Positions 7,715-16,372 are shown, counted from the first letter of the stretch. The stretch is DNA of 64,000 nucleotides from [Clostridium] scindens ATCC 35704 (GCF_004295125.1 NZ_CP036170.1:809501-873500), one strand, 5' to 3'. Notes: a model not told the origin generated them from the sequence alone. Translations and numbers: made by a program.

Positions 7715-9239
7715 AAGCAGAAATGCAAACTATTCGGATGCCATTGATTATCTGCTTTTCCAACATGATGAGAGTACTGGAAAAAAGATAAAAGATGAGA
7801 TGGGGCGAAGTATTTTAAGAGATGAATTCTATATGGATGGTGTCAACTGCGATCCGATGTCTTTTGACAAGGAATGTAGTTTGACAAATGCAAAATTTCA
7901 TAAAAACAAAAAATCATCTGAAATCAAAAGCCACCATTATATCATCAGTTTCGATCCGGATGATACATCAGAATGTGGACTGACCGGGAAAAAAGCTCAG
8001 GAGCTATGTATAGAACTTACCAAAAAAATATTTCCCGGATATCAGGCTCTTATCGTTACGCATACCGATGGCCACAATGGCTCCGGCAATATTCATACGC
8101 ATATTGTAATCAACAGCGTCCGTAAGGAAACTGTCAAAAGACAAAGCTACATGGATAAGCCCCATGAAGAAGTTGCCGGATACAAGCACCGATCCACAAA
8201 TAAATTCCTGAATTATTTCAAAAAGGAACTTATGGAAATGTGCATCCAAGAGGGACTTCATCAAATCGATCTTCTCTCTCCGGCTGAAACTAAAGTGACA
8301 CAGGCAGAATATATGGCTCAAAAATCCGGACAGAAAAAATTAGAAGAGATAAATAAAAAAATCATTGCTGATGGATTAAAACCAACTTCCACCACATTTC
8401 AAACGCAGAAACAAGAACTTAGAAATGCTATCGAAGAATGCAGCTTGTATTCCAAAAACTTTCAGGAATTCCAATCACTGCTTTTTGAAAAATATCAGGT
8501 TTCTGTCATTGAAGAAAGAGGAAGATATCGCTATCTCCATCCGGATCGAAACAAACGGATAACAGAAAAAGCTCTAGGAACTCAATATGGAAAAGAACAT
8601 TTGGAGCAGCTCTTCTTACGAAAAGATCCGATAACCATTCTTTATGTCAGATCGCATTTACGGTTAGTAGTAGATCTGCAGAAAAATGTAAAAGCAATGC
8701 AAAGCCCTGGATATGCGCATCGAGTAAAGATATCCAACCTTCAGGGAATGGCAAATACCATTATCTATGTTCAGGAACATGGATACAATACCCAAACCGA
8801 GTTAAAAGATGCCTTTTCCAAAAATCAAAAACAGTTAGATCAAGCAACTGATCAGCTTATGAAAATGAACGAAGATTTGAAAAATATCAACCGTCAGATC
8901 CATTACACCGGACAATATTTTGCGCACAAAGCAATCTATACTGAATTTCTAAAGGCAAAAAACAAAGGCAGATTCCACAAGGAACACCCCGCCGAAATTC
9001 AGGCATATGAAGAAGCCCGTGACTGGCTGAAATCTTTTTATCCAGATGGAAAAATGCTCTCTATCAAATCATTAAAAGAACAAAAAGCCAGCTTACAGGA
9101 ACAGATCAACCAGCAAAAATCATCCATTCGATCTTTAAAAGATCTGACACAAGATTTAAAAACCGTAAACCAAAATGTGGAAGCAATTCTCCACAATCAG
9201 GTTCAGAAAAAGCAAAAGACACAGGAACCCGAATTATAA
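7692..9239 (+). CDS. mobA: MobA/VirD2-type relaxase
   Basis: A 515-residue relaxase of the MobP class, which nicks oriT and stays bound to the 5' end of the transferred strand. The N-terminal catalytic domain shows an early Tyr in RNANYSDAIDYL, then SHHYIISFDPDD and the metal-binding three-His motif ending in GNIHTHIVINSVR (about residues 130-145). The C-terminal half is long, helical and lysine-rich, with coiled-coil stretches (QKQLDQATDQLMKMNEDLKN). ATG 7692 follows CAGGTGA; a GTG at 7683 is the alternative. No type IV secretion genes occur in the window, so the element would need a helper: a mobilizable rather than self-conjugative element. Confidence 0.92.
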   Translation: MAILKHIKSRNANYSDAIDYLLFQHDESTGKKIKDEMGRSILRDEFYMDGVNCDPMSFDKECSLTNAKFHKNKKSSEIKSHHYIISFDPDDTSECGLTGKKAQELCIELTKKIFPGYQALIVTHTDGHNGSGNIHTHIVINSVRKETVKRQSYMDKPHEEVAGYKHRSTNKFLNYFKKELMEMCIQEGLHQIDLLSPAETKVTQAEYMAQKSGQKKLEEINKKIIADGLKPTSTTFQTQKQELRNAIEECSLYSKNFQEFQSLLFEKYQVSVIEERGRYRYLHPDRNKRITEKALGTQYGKEHLEQLFLRKDPITILYVRSHLRLVVDLQKNVKAMQSPGYAHRVKISNLQGMANTIIYVQEHGYNTQTELKDAFSKNQKQLDQATDQLMKMNEDLKNINRQIHYTGQYFAHKAIYTEFLKAKNKGRFHKEHPAEIQAYEEARDWLKSFYPDGKMLSIKSLKEQKASLQEQINQQKSSIRSLKDLTQDLKTVNQNVEAILHNQVQKKQKTQEPEL

Positions 9240-9266
9240 ATTATTTTACGAAGGAGGAATTACAAT

Positions 9267-9593
9267 ATGACACAAAATGAATTTAATGTTGTCCTTGAAC
9301 AACAGTATCGAAAATGTGCCGATGTTCTGGCACACAAGAAGAAAGAATACACAGGAGACCGTATCGACCGCCTGAGTGCATTCAAAATCGCTGCTTCCTT
9401 GCAGGGATGTACACCAAAGGCTGCTCTTGCCGGAATGATGTCGAAACATGTCGTATCTCTGTATGATATGTGTTACTCTTCTCTGCTCCAATTTGACTTA
9501 GAACAATGGGATGAGAAGATCACAGACTGCATCAACTATCTCATTTTACTGAAAGCATTGATAAAGGAGGAACAGGCCTATGGATCACATTGA
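9267..9593 (+). CDS. DUF1599-like (nucleotide modification associated) protein
   Basis: A 108-residue helical protein with AFKIAASLQGCTPKAALAGM, MSKHVVSLYDM and WDEKITDCINYLILLKALI. The last segment matches the C-terminal helix of DUF1599/Nmad1-type proteins, a group related to all-alpha nucleotide pyrophosphohydrolases and often placed beside nucleotide-metabolism genes in phages. It has an AAGGAGGAATT ribosome site and overlaps the next gene (ThyX-like) by 14 bp, then dUTPase follows by a 4-bp overlap, so the three form one operon. The activity is not shown by sequence; the family call is from memory. Confidence 0.6.
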   Translation: MTQNEFNVVLEQQYRKCADVLAHKKKEYTGDRIDRLSAFKIAASLQGCTPKAALAGMMSKHVVSLYDMCYSSLLQFDLEQWDEKITDCINYLILLKALIKEEQAYGSH

Positions 9594-10353
9594 GACAAAA
9601 GTTTTAAATAGTTATACCATCCAGGAAGCAGCTCAAAATATGGTATTTGCCGCAAGGCTTACCCAACAGGGGCATTGCATTCAAAACATGGATGATCTTA
9701 TGGCACTCTATCAGAAATCTTTTACGGACAAAACTGTAGACCGGATCGCCAGTCTTCCCCATCCAACCGTACAGAAATTTACGGTGATCACCGTTGCGAT
9801 TGTCGGGGCAAGCAGACGCTTTCTCGCACAGATCACTCGTCATCAAAATGAAGTAAAATTCATGAGTGCCTCTCTGCAGTATAGCAACTATTCAGAGAAA
9901 GCCGCATTTGCGGTTCCCTATGAAATTCTTTTCTCCGAACAGAGATACATTGATCTCTATCTGAAAAGTTGTTTATCGGATCTCAGATGTTATCAGGAAT
10001 TGTGTTCCGTGGGATTTCATCATGACTCTGCCGGTTATGCTCTTCCCCATGCTTTGAGAAATATCCTGATCATCTGTGCTACACCTTATGAGTGGAAACA
10101 TATGATCGGGCAGCGTATCTGTAGGAGGAATACCGACGAAACAAGAATTGTAATGTTGGATATCTGGCAGAAACTATATGAATTTGATCCGGTGTTATTT
10201 TCACCGAAACTGACTGGTCCATTCTGTCAGAAAGGATGTTGTGAAGAAGGTTCTATGCCCTGTGGAATTCCTATTCCAAAAGACTGGACCCCATTAGAAA
10301 TAATGAGAGAGGATTATCCTCTGCTCATAGAAGGGAGAAAAGCTCGTTTATGA
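9580..10353 (+). CDS. Divergent ThyX-like flavin-dependent thymidylate synthase homologue
   Basis: A 257-residue protein with the ThyX fold pattern: HPTVQKFTVITVAIVGASRR, then FLAQITRHQNEVKFMSASLQ and YSNYS where classical ThyX has the RHR(x)7S and QSxRY-type motif, and a C-terminal segment RNTDETRIVMLDIWQKL matching the AQxEIR helix. ThyX makes dTMP from dUMP using FAD and methylene-tetrahydrofolate. Here the second Arg of RHR is Gln and the Arg of the SxRY box is absent, while a Cys-rich tail (CQKGCCEEG) is added. It may have altered substrate use. It overlaps dut downstream and the DUF1599-like gene upstream, which supports a dUMP/dUTP-related job. Confidence 0.65.
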   Translation: MDHIETKVLNSYTIQEAAQNMVFAARLTQQGHCIQNMDDLMALYQKSFTDKTVDRIASLPHPTVQKFTVITVAIVGASRRFLAQITRHQNEVKFMSASLQYSNYSEKAAFAVPYEILFSEQRYIDLYLKSCLSDLRCYQELCSVGFHHDSAGYALPHALRNILIICATPYEWKHMIGQRICRRNTDETRIVMLDIWQKLYEFDPVLFSPKLTGPFCQKGCCEEGSMPCGIPIPKDWTPLEIMREDYPLLIEGRKARL

Positions 10354-10763
10354 AAATTAAACTGATCAACTTTGGACTGGAAAAAAATCATTATCCTTTC
10401 CGGCCTCATGAAAATGATGCCGGAGCCGATGTATATATGCCTTATGACTGCACGTTAAAGCCTGGCGAAATTGCAAGAATCCCATTAGGATTTGGACTCA
10501 TACTTCCGGATGGGTATGCCGGTTATGTTTTTCCAAGAAGCAGTATGGCCACAAAAGGATTAGTCTGTGAACTTCCGCCTATTGATTCAGGCTATCGTGG
10601 CGAAATTCATGCCATTATCAGCAATATTAGTTCAGAATGCCAAACACTCCATAAAAATACCCGTGTAGGACAACTGGTTATCACTCCTGTTCTAATTGCT
10701 GACTTTGTTCTGGATCTCGGAGAAGAAAGAAATACCGGAGTTTTTGGAAGTACCGGGGAATAA
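10350..10763 (+). CDS. dut: dUTP diphosphatase
   Basis: A 137-residue trimeric-type dUTPase, converting dUTP to dUMP and pyrophosphate. All five motifs are visible: DAGADVYMP (1), PRSSMATKG (2), IDSGYRGEIHAIISN (3, with the catalytic Asp), RVGQLVI (4) and RNTGVFGSTGE (5, the P-loop-like end). Length is normal. ATGA overlap with the preceding gene indicates translational coupling. Mobile elements and phages often carry dUTPase, sometimes with a regulatory role; here it would supply dUMP for the neighbouring ThyX-like enzyme. Confidence 0.93.
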   Translation: MKIKLINFGLEKNHYPFRPHENDAGADVYMPYDCTLKPGEIARIPLGFGLILPDGYAGYVFPRSSMATKGLVCELPPIDSGYRGEIHAIISNISSECQTLHKNTRVGQLVITPVLIADFVLDLGEERNTGVFGSTGE

Positions 10764-10777
10764 AGCTCATAAAACCA

Positions 10778-10809
10778 GAGGTGCCGAATAATTTATGATT
10801 CGACACCTC
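10778..10809 (+). terminator. Hairpin after dut operon
   Basis: GAGGTGCCGAAT pairs with ATTCGACACCTC around an AT-rich loop, 15 bp after the dut stop. It lacks a strong T-run, so it may be a weak terminator or a processing hairpin. Confidence 0.45.
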
Positions 10810-10921
10810 ACACAATCAAAATAACGAATGCCATACCAACAGCTTCCCTTATTATAATAAAATAAGTGCAGATGTCAGAGTTAATTACTCTCTAACAACT
10901 ACACTTTTATGGTACTAAAAA

Positions 10922-10951
10922 TGAGCCGGCAGATATGTGTCCTGCCGACTT
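10922..10951 (-). terminator. Terminator of the P1B ATPase operon
   Basis: GCCGGCAG and CTGCCGAC form the stem, with A-runs on the left and T-runs on the right, so it can act in both directions. It lies 18 bp after the ATPase stop codon on the minus strand. Confidence 0.7.
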
Positions 10952-10969
10952 ATTTTTATATATGTATGA

Positions 10970-13051
10970 TCATTTCTCTGGCAATAAACCGCTCATGCTT
11001 CTCAGACTAATCGCAAGCGTAAATGTATTGTGCAGCAAAGCCGATGTTGTTGGCTGGATCAGACCTGCCACGCCCAGAGCTATCAGTGCTCCGTTAATGC
11101 TTACAATACCTTTGTAATTCCCCTGAATCCGACGCATCATGGCATCAGACAATCGTTTCAGCATTACGATTCCACGCAGATCTTCTGTAGCAATGGTAAT
11201 ATCTGCGATCTCGCGGGCAAGCTCCGCTCCATCACTGATCGCAATTCCTGCATCTGCAGCTGAAAGTGCGGGTGAATCATTGATCCCGTCTCCAATCATC
11301 ACGACTTTTCTCCCCGCAGCTTTCTCTTTTTCAATAAATCCTGCTTTATCTTCTGGAAGTACCTCGGCATAATACTCATCCACACCAACACGTTCCGCAA
11401 TCGAAGCAGCGGTACGTTCACTGTCTCCAGTCATCATGACAATTTTAGAGATTCCTTCTGTCCTCAGCATCTGCACCATATCTTTTGCTTCTTCCCTAAG
11501 CGGATCTTCAATACAGATTACCGCAGTCAGTTCTCCATCAATGGCAAGATACAGATGGGAATATTCCTCCGGAAGCGTATCAAACTTCTCCTGGTATATC
11601 CCTCGAATTTTACATTTTTCATCTTCAAAAACAAAATGACTGCTTCCGATCACAGCTTTCTTTCCGTCAATATAAGAGGAGATCCCATGTGCTACGATAT
11701 ATTCCACTTTGGAGTGCATTTCCTCATGATACAGTTTTCTTCTTCTGGCGGCATCTACAACAGCCTTCGCCATGGAATGGGGAAAATGTTCTTCCAGACA
11801 GGCAGCAATACGGAGAGCTTCCGGTTCCGGATAGTCGCCAAATACAACAATCTCCTTTACCGTTGGTCTCGCTTTAGTCAGTGTTCCGGTCTTATCAAAT
11901 ACAATCGTATCTGCTTCAGCCACTGCTTCCAGATATTTTCCGCCTTTCACAGTAATCCCAAGCTGTCCGGCCTGCCGGATGGCGGAAAGAACGGCAATCG
12001 GCATGGCCAGTTTCAATGCACAGGAAAAATCTACCATAAGAACTGAGAGTGCTTTTGTTACATTACGGGTCAGCGCTCCTACAATGCCAGTACCAAGGAG
12101 GGTATAGGGAACCAGTCGGTCTGCCAGATGTTCTGCTTTGCTTTCCAGTGCGGACTTCAATTTTTCCGAGTCTTCAATCATAGTCACGATTTTCTCATAT
12201 CTTGTAGAACCCGATACAGCTCTGACTGTAATTTCCAATTCGCCTTCTTCCATGACCGTTCCGGCAAACACAGACTGTCCTTTCGTTCTTCGTACCGGAA
12301 GGGATTCGCCTGTTAAGGAAGCCTGATTGACCATTCCCTCTCCTGTGGATACCTCACCATCAAAAGGAATCACATTTCCCATATGTATCACAACGGTATC
12401 TCCCGGCATAATATCTGAAGACGGAACTAGGATTTCCTGCTCTTCTCTTTTCAGCCATACTTTCTGCACATTCAATGACATACTGCGGGCAAGATCCCCA
12501 ACAGATTTCTTGTGTGTCCACTCCTCCAGAAGTTCTCCGATTCCCAGAAGAAACATGACCGAACCTGCAGTATTAAAGTCCCTGCGCAGAACGGATACTC
12601 CGATTGCCGTGGCATCTAATACCGAAACTTCGATCTTCCTTCTGGCCAGACACAGTATTCCCTTTCCAATATATTTGACAGCCTTAAAAGTAAGCCATAT
12701 TTTTCTTATTGGATTTGGCAGAATCAGTTTTCCTCCGTAATGAAGGAGTACTTTTGCGATCAGCTTTTCTCTGTATACAGAATTTAAAGCACGCCCTGAG
12801 CTTGATATTACATTTTCCGGCACATCTTCTTTCTCAAAACGAAACTTTCTTAATCTGCCAATCAGTTCTTCCCGGTCCCCTGTATAATAGATCACAGCGT
12901 CAGCGGTGCGCTCATATACTTTGACACTGGTAATATCTTTCTGTTTTTCAAGAGTCCAGCAAAGAATATCCGCCTCCGCACATGTCATCCTGTTTCGGAT
13001 AACATGAATGCGGAGACGGCCTTTCACTTCATGTTTAATAATAAACTTCAT
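10970..13051 (-). CDS. P1B-type metal-exporting ATPase (CtpC-like)
   Basis: A 693-residue heavy-metal P-type ATPase. It has an N-terminal HMA_2-like domain (about 1-70, no CxxC), then membrane helices, the actuator TGES motif (in NQASLTGESLP), the phosphorylation motif DKTGT, the HP of EEHFPHSMAK, and the hinge MIGDGINDSPAL. The metal-site helix reads DFSCALKLAMP, so the usual CPC is FSC, which argues against simple copper export and leaves Mn, Fe or Zn. A PacL-like small protein gene ends 3 bp upstream, an arrangement like the actinobacterial CtpC/PacL pairs. A DtxR-like palindrome in front of the operon suggests metal control. Metal specificity is inference. Confidence 0.85.
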   Translation of the reverse strand: MKFIIKHEVKGRLRIHVIRNRMTCAEADILCWTLEKQKDITSVKVYERTADAVIYYTGDREELIGRLRKFRFEKEDVPENVISSSGRALNSVYREKLIAKVLLHYGGKLILPNPIRKIWLTFKAVKYIGKGILCLARRKIEVSVLDATAIGVSVLRRDFNTAGSVMFLLGIGELLEEWTHKKSVGDLARSMSLNVQKVWLKREEQEILVPSSDIMPGDTVVIHMGNVIPFDGEVSTGEGMVNQASLTGESLPVRRTKGQSVFAGTVMEEGELEITVRAVSGSTRYEKIVTMIEDSEKLKSALESKAEHLADRLVPYTLLGTGIVGALTRNVTKALSVLMVDFSCALKLAMPIAVLSAIRQAGQLGITVKGGKYLEAVAEADTIVFDKTGTLTKARPTVKEIVVFGDYPEPEALRIAACLEEHFPHSMAKAVVDAARRRKLYHEEMHSKVEYIVAHGISSYIDGKKAVIGSSHFVFEDEKCKIRGIYQEKFDTLPEEYSHLYLAIDGELTAVICIEDPLREEAKDMVQMLRTEGISKIVMMTGDSERTAASIAERVGVDEYYAEVLPEDKAGFIEKEKAAGRKVVMIGDGINDSPALSAADAGIAISDGAELAREIADITIATEDLRGIVMLKRLSDAMMRRIQGNYKGIVSINGALIALGVAGLIQPTTSALLHNTFTLAISLRSMSGLLPEK

Positions 13052-13053
13052 TC

Positions 13054-13362
13054 TTATTCCTGTTCGTTCTCTTCCTGCTCTGCCGCACCATCTTCCTGAA
13101 GAGCATCCTCTTTTACTCTCTCTGCTTCTTCTGCCGCACGCTTTTCATTAATCTGCTGCGCCTCAGCAAGAATATCTTCTGCATTCTCCTGTATGACAGT
13201 AGCTGTCTTCATTACACAGTCCTTTGCCCGCAATGCTGCTGCTGTACAATTTGTGTACACTTTCTTTGCATCTTTACTAGAAAGAACTTTTACACCTGCC
13301 GTTCCAAACAGAACTCCTCCTATAAAACATCCAATTTTCTTTAATGCAGAATCACTTAACAT
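13054..13362 (-). CDS. Small PacL-like accessory protein (DUF6110-like)
   Basis: A 102-residue protein: a short glycine-rich N-terminal hydrophobic segment (KKIGCFIGGVLFGTAGVKVL), an alanine-rich helix (YTNCTAAALRAKDCV) and a highly acidic, lysine/glutamate-rich tail. The layout recalls DUF1490/PacL proteins, small membrane-tethered metal chaperones of mycobacterial P1B ATPases; I also associate it with DUF6110. It starts after AGGAGGAATGTATT and ends 3 bp before the ATPase, so the two are one transcript. The likely role is presenting metal to, or stabilising, the ATPase (inference from layout). Confidence 0.6.
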   Translation of the reverse strand: MLSDSALKKIGCFIGGVLFGTAGVKVLSSKDAKKVYTNCTAAALRAKDCVMKTATVIQENAEDILAEAQQINEKRAAEEAERVKEDALQEDGAAEQEENEQE

Positions 13363-13378
13363 AATACATTCCTCCTGA

Positions 13379-13459
13379 TTATTTGTGTTTGTAGCCTGTA
13401 TAGAATAACATCAAAAAGCAAAAGACACATGCCCACGCCCAAAATTTGTGTTGTTTCAT
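13379..13459 (-). CDS. Tiny membrane protein, 26 residues
   Basis: A short frame MKQHKFWAWACVFCFLMLFY followed by TGYKHK and stop. It has one hydrophobic segment flanked by positive residues, and GAAGGGA upstream of ATG 13459. It fits a conserved type of tiny protein I associate with DUF6219 (memory only). It sits between a palindromic operator-like site and the PacL-like/ATPase genes, so it is the first gene of that operon and may be a regulatory subunit of the pump. Confidence 0.5.
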   Translation of the reverse strand: MKQHKFWAWACVFCFLMLFYTGYKHK

Positions 13460-13514
13460 GATTGTATCCCTTCCTTCTATAAGACTTTTTATTAAAATAA
13501 CAAGTTTGATTTCA

Positions 13515-13530
13515 GATAGTCAATGCTAAC
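13515..13530. promoter_or_regulatory. Degenerate DtxR-type operator before the ATPase operon
   Basis: GATAGTCAATGCTAAC resembles the palindrome GTTAGTnnnnACTAAC seen elsewhere in this element, with both half-sites imperfect. It lies 56 bp upstream of the 26-residue protein gene. Confidence 0.4.
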
Positions 13531-13564
13531 TGTTCTTATTGAGAAATTTAGTCATTTTCTCCTT

Positions 13565-13798
13565 TTACTTGTACACAATTTGCCTGCTGAGTACCCCAAT
13601 CTTCTCCAGTTCCTTTACCAGACGGTAAACCGTTGCCATCCCAATGCTATGATCTAGCTTTGATGCCTGAACATAGATTTCTTTGCAGCTGGAACACCTG
13701 TTTTCCAGGATAATATCTAAGATCATCTTCCGCTGTTTCGTTATCCTGCAGCCATTTTCTTTTAATTTTATTATTATTTTTTCTTTTTCGCCGTTCAT
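13565..13798 (-). CDS. Short Fur-family regulator (DNA-binding domain only)
   Basis: A 77-residue protein covering only the winged-helix part of Fur/PerR (KENGCRITKQRKMILDIILE, the CSSCKEIY segment, and IGMATVYRLVKELEKIGVL). Full Fur proteins are about 140 residues with a metal-binding dimerization domain, absent here. The start at 13798 (MNGEKEK) has GGAG 8 bases upstream. The frame ends cleanly in TAA with no sign of a broken second half downstream, so this may be a natural short form. It lies just downstream of the FeoB-associated gene and probably belongs to the iron operon. Confidence 0.65.
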   Translation of the reverse strand: MNGEKEKIIIKLKENGCRITKQRKMILDIILENRCSSCKEIYVQASKLDHSIGMATVYRLVKELEKIGVLSRQIVYK

Positions 13799-13842
13799 CC
13801 CAAACTTCTCCATGCGTCCATATTCGCTGGTTTAACAGATTT

Positions 13843-14229
13843 CTAAAATACCTGGTTCTGAACAGAGTCAACGGAAAATCCTTCTTTTTCCACTGCAGCA
13901 GTCAAAACATCGTCTTCTACTTTACGATCAAGAGAGACTTCTGCCCATCCTTTTGCAAGATCTACTTTGGCAGAGACCCCATCAATCTGATTCAGACTGT
14001 CTGTCACACTTTGAACACAATGTCCACAGTGCATTCCTGAAATAACCATAGTTTTTTTCGCAATAATGGGGCCTGACAGCTTTTTTCTTTTCCTTTTTCG
14101 TTGGTTAGAACAGTTTCCTCCTGCCGGACATCCCACGCATTTCACTCCATTTCTTTTTGCCCTGATCAGATACACTGCTGCTCCCCCGATCAAAACAACC
14201 AGGATAATTACCGCGATCACATCTGCCAT
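13843..14229 (-). CDS. FeoB-associated Cys-rich protein fused to an HMA domain
   Basis: A 128-residue two-part protein. Residues 1-45 are a FeoB-associated Cys-rich membrane protein: one transmembrane helix (VIAVIILVVLIGGAAVYLI) followed by GVKCVGCPAGGNC. After a basic linker (NQRKRKRKK), residues 60-128 form a heavy-metal-associated ferredoxin-like domain with the metal-binding motif GMHCGHC. The gene follows feoB by 85 bp on the same strand. The fusion suggests that it handles metal at the cytosolic mouth of FeoB or a neighbouring pump. No enzyme motif is present. Confidence 0.75.
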   Translation of the reverse strand: MADVIAVIILVVLIGGAAVYLIRAKRNGVKCVGCPAGGNCSNQRKRKRKKLSGPIIAKKTMVISGMHCGHCVQSVTDSLNQIDGVSAKVDLAKGWAEVSLDRKVEDDVLTAAVEKEGFSVDSVQNQVF

Positions 14230-14313
14230 GGTCGAATCACATCCTTTCTTTAATCAAAACGGCGGACAAAGCTACTCTCCTCTGCCCACCGTCTGCTTAC
14301 GATTATTTTTCTC

Positions 14314-16320
14314 TTATGATCTGACAGAATGCAAACTGTATTCTGAAGCAAATTCTTTATCAGACTTGCGGATTCTCCAAAGAATGATTAATACAAAAGT
14401 GATGACTGCGATCAATCCCGGTACAAATGCAGTGCCAAGAGATCCCGTAGTGATCAATGTACCAATCTGGTATACAGCAAAAGCTATGGTATAACCTGTT
14501 GCCAGCTGAAGACAGATGCCTCCAAACAGCCATTTTCCACTCTTCATTTCCGAATTCATCGCTCCAAGAGCCGCAAAACAAGGAGGTGTATAAAGATTAA
14601 ACATCAGATACGCCAGTGCTGCTGCCTTTGTAAGTCCCATAACAGCAGCAACTTCACTTCCGCTGCCAACCAATGCCAGTTCATCCGTATCAATTAGGTT
14701 TGTAACACCGTAAACGACTGCCAGAGTTCCTACTACATTTTCTTTTGCAATGAATCCAGTCACTGCTGCCGCTGCAAGCTGCCATACTCCAAATCCCAAC
14801 GGGATAAACAGGATAGCAAACGGATGAGCAATGGATGCCAGAATAGATGTTCCCTCTGCTCCTTCTTCCACAAGCTGGAACTGCCAGTTGAAGCTCTGCA
14901 TAATCTGTACTATTGTATTACATACCAGAATGATCGTTCCTGCTTTCACAATGTATGCCTTCCCACGCTCCAGCATAGATCCGCAGGCTCTTTTTAAGCT
15001 TGGAAGTTTGTATTCCGGAAGTTCAATGATAAAGAAAGATTTTCTGTATTTCTGTCCTGTAATCTTTTTGACAAGTAAAGCTCCAAGTAAAACTAACAGA
15101 ATGCCTACCAGGTACATAGTTGCCGAAACCCACCATGCGTCTGCAAAGAAGGCCCCTGCGAATAAAGCAATTACTGGAATTTTTGCTCCACATGGCATAA
15201 ATGGTGTCAGCATTGCTGTTGTGCGACGTTCTCTTTCATTTCGGATTGTACGGGATGCCATAACACCTGGAATCGCACAACCAGTTCCAATAACCATGGG
15301 AATCACTGATTTTCCGGAAAGTCCTACTCTCTTAAAGATCGGATCCAGTACTACAGTAGCTCTTGCCATATATCCGCAATCTTCCAGCAGTGCAATCAGG
15401 AAATACATAACCATAACAAGCGGGAGGAAGCCAACAACCGCACCAACTCCACCGATGATACCATCTACAAGAAGCGCATACAACAGCGGATTTGCGTTTT
15501 CCATCAGTCCGCCGACCCAGCCCTGGAATGTCTCGATCCATGCCACCAGCCAGTCTGCGATCCAGGTACCCAGAGTTGTCTGTGATATGTAAAATACAAG
15601 AAAGATAACGACAGCAAAAATCGGAATCCCGATAATCTTATGCGTGATGATACTGTCAATCTTATCCTGTACATTTTTATCTTTTGTAAAAATCTTTCTT
15701 TTTTCTACTTGTTTCACAATACCATTTACAAATTCAAAACGCTTCCTGTCAGCAGCCTCTACCGCTGCTTTATCTTTCAGGTCAATATCCGCCTGTGTGT
15801 AAGGTGCTTTCTGTCCTTTCCCTTTTAATTCAGCCGCAGCATGAACAGCTTCTCTGAGTCCTTCATGTCCGGAAGATGTAGAAACTGTTTTTATGACCGG
15901 ACAGCCCAACTTCTCGGACAGACGTTTTTCATCAATCTGCGTCTGTTTCTTATTGACAATGTCACTTTTGTTAAGTGCAACAACTACCGGTATTCCAAGT
16001 TCCAGAAGCTGTGTGGTAAAGAACAGACTCCTGCTGAGATTTGTAGCATCTACGATATTAATGATCACATCCGGATTCTCATTTTTAACATACCCACTGG
16101 TAATGCTTTCTTCTGATGTAAAAGGTGACATAGAATATGCACCCGGCAAATCCACCGCGATCAATTCTTCTGTTCCCTCATAATACCCTTTCCTTATCGG
16201 ACTTTCCTTTCTTTCGACCGTAACTCCCGCCCAGTTCCCGACACGTTCATTCCTGCCGGTCAGTGCATTGTACATGGTCGTTTTCCCACTGTTTGGATTT
16301 CCTGCAAAAGCAATTCTCAT
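14314..16320 (-). CDS. feoB: Ferrous iron transporter FeoB
   Basis: A 668-residue Fe(II) permease. The N-terminal G domain has G1 GNPNSGKT, VTVERKES (G2/switch region), DLPGAYS (G3) and NKSD (G4). The membrane part carries the FeoB Gate motifs around GYMARATVVLD and GTGCAIPGVMASR. The start at 16320 (MRIAFAGN) follows AAGGAGGAGAAAT and is preferred to an upstream in-frame start at 16347. feoA lies upstream and the FeoB-associated/HMA gene downstream. A near-perfect DtxR-type palindrome 53 bp before the start suggests iron repression. Imports ferrous iron across the inner membrane, mainly in anaerobic conditions. Confidence 0.95.
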   Translation of the reverse strand: MRIAFAGNPNSGKTTMYNALTGRNERVGNWAGVTVERKESPIRKGYYEGTEELIAVDLPGAYSMSPFTSEESITSGYVKNENPDVIINIVDATNLSRSLFFTTQLLELGIPVVVALNKSDIVNKKQTQIDEKRLSEKLGCPVIKTVSTSSGHEGLREAVHAAAELKGKGQKAPYTQADIDLKDKAAVEAADRKRFEFVNGIVKQVEKRKIFTKDKNVQDKIDSIITHKIIGIPIFAVVIFLVFYISQTTLGTWIADWLVAWIETFQGWVGGLMENANPLLYALLVDGIIGGVGAVVGFLPLVMVMYFLIALLEDCGYMARATVVLDPIFKRVGLSGKSVIPMVIGTGCAIPGVMASRTIRNERERRTTAMLTPFMPCGAKIPVIALFAGAFFADAWWVSATMYLVGILLVLLGALLVKKITGQKYRKSFFIIELPEYKLPSLKRACGSMLERGKAYIVKAGTIILVCNTIVQIMQSFNWQFQLVEEGAEGTSILASIAHPFAILFIPLGFGVWQLAAAAVTGFIAKENVVGTLAVVYGVTNLIDTDELALVGSGSEVAAVMGLTKAAALAYLMFNLYTPPCFAALGAMNSEMKSGKWLFGGICLQLATGYTIAFAVYQIGTLITTGSLGTAFVPGLIAVITFVLIILWRIRKSDKEFASEYSLHSVRS

Positions 16321-16372
16321 ATTTCTCCTCCTTCTTGTTCTTGTCATTCACGATTATGCGCATCTAATCTTA

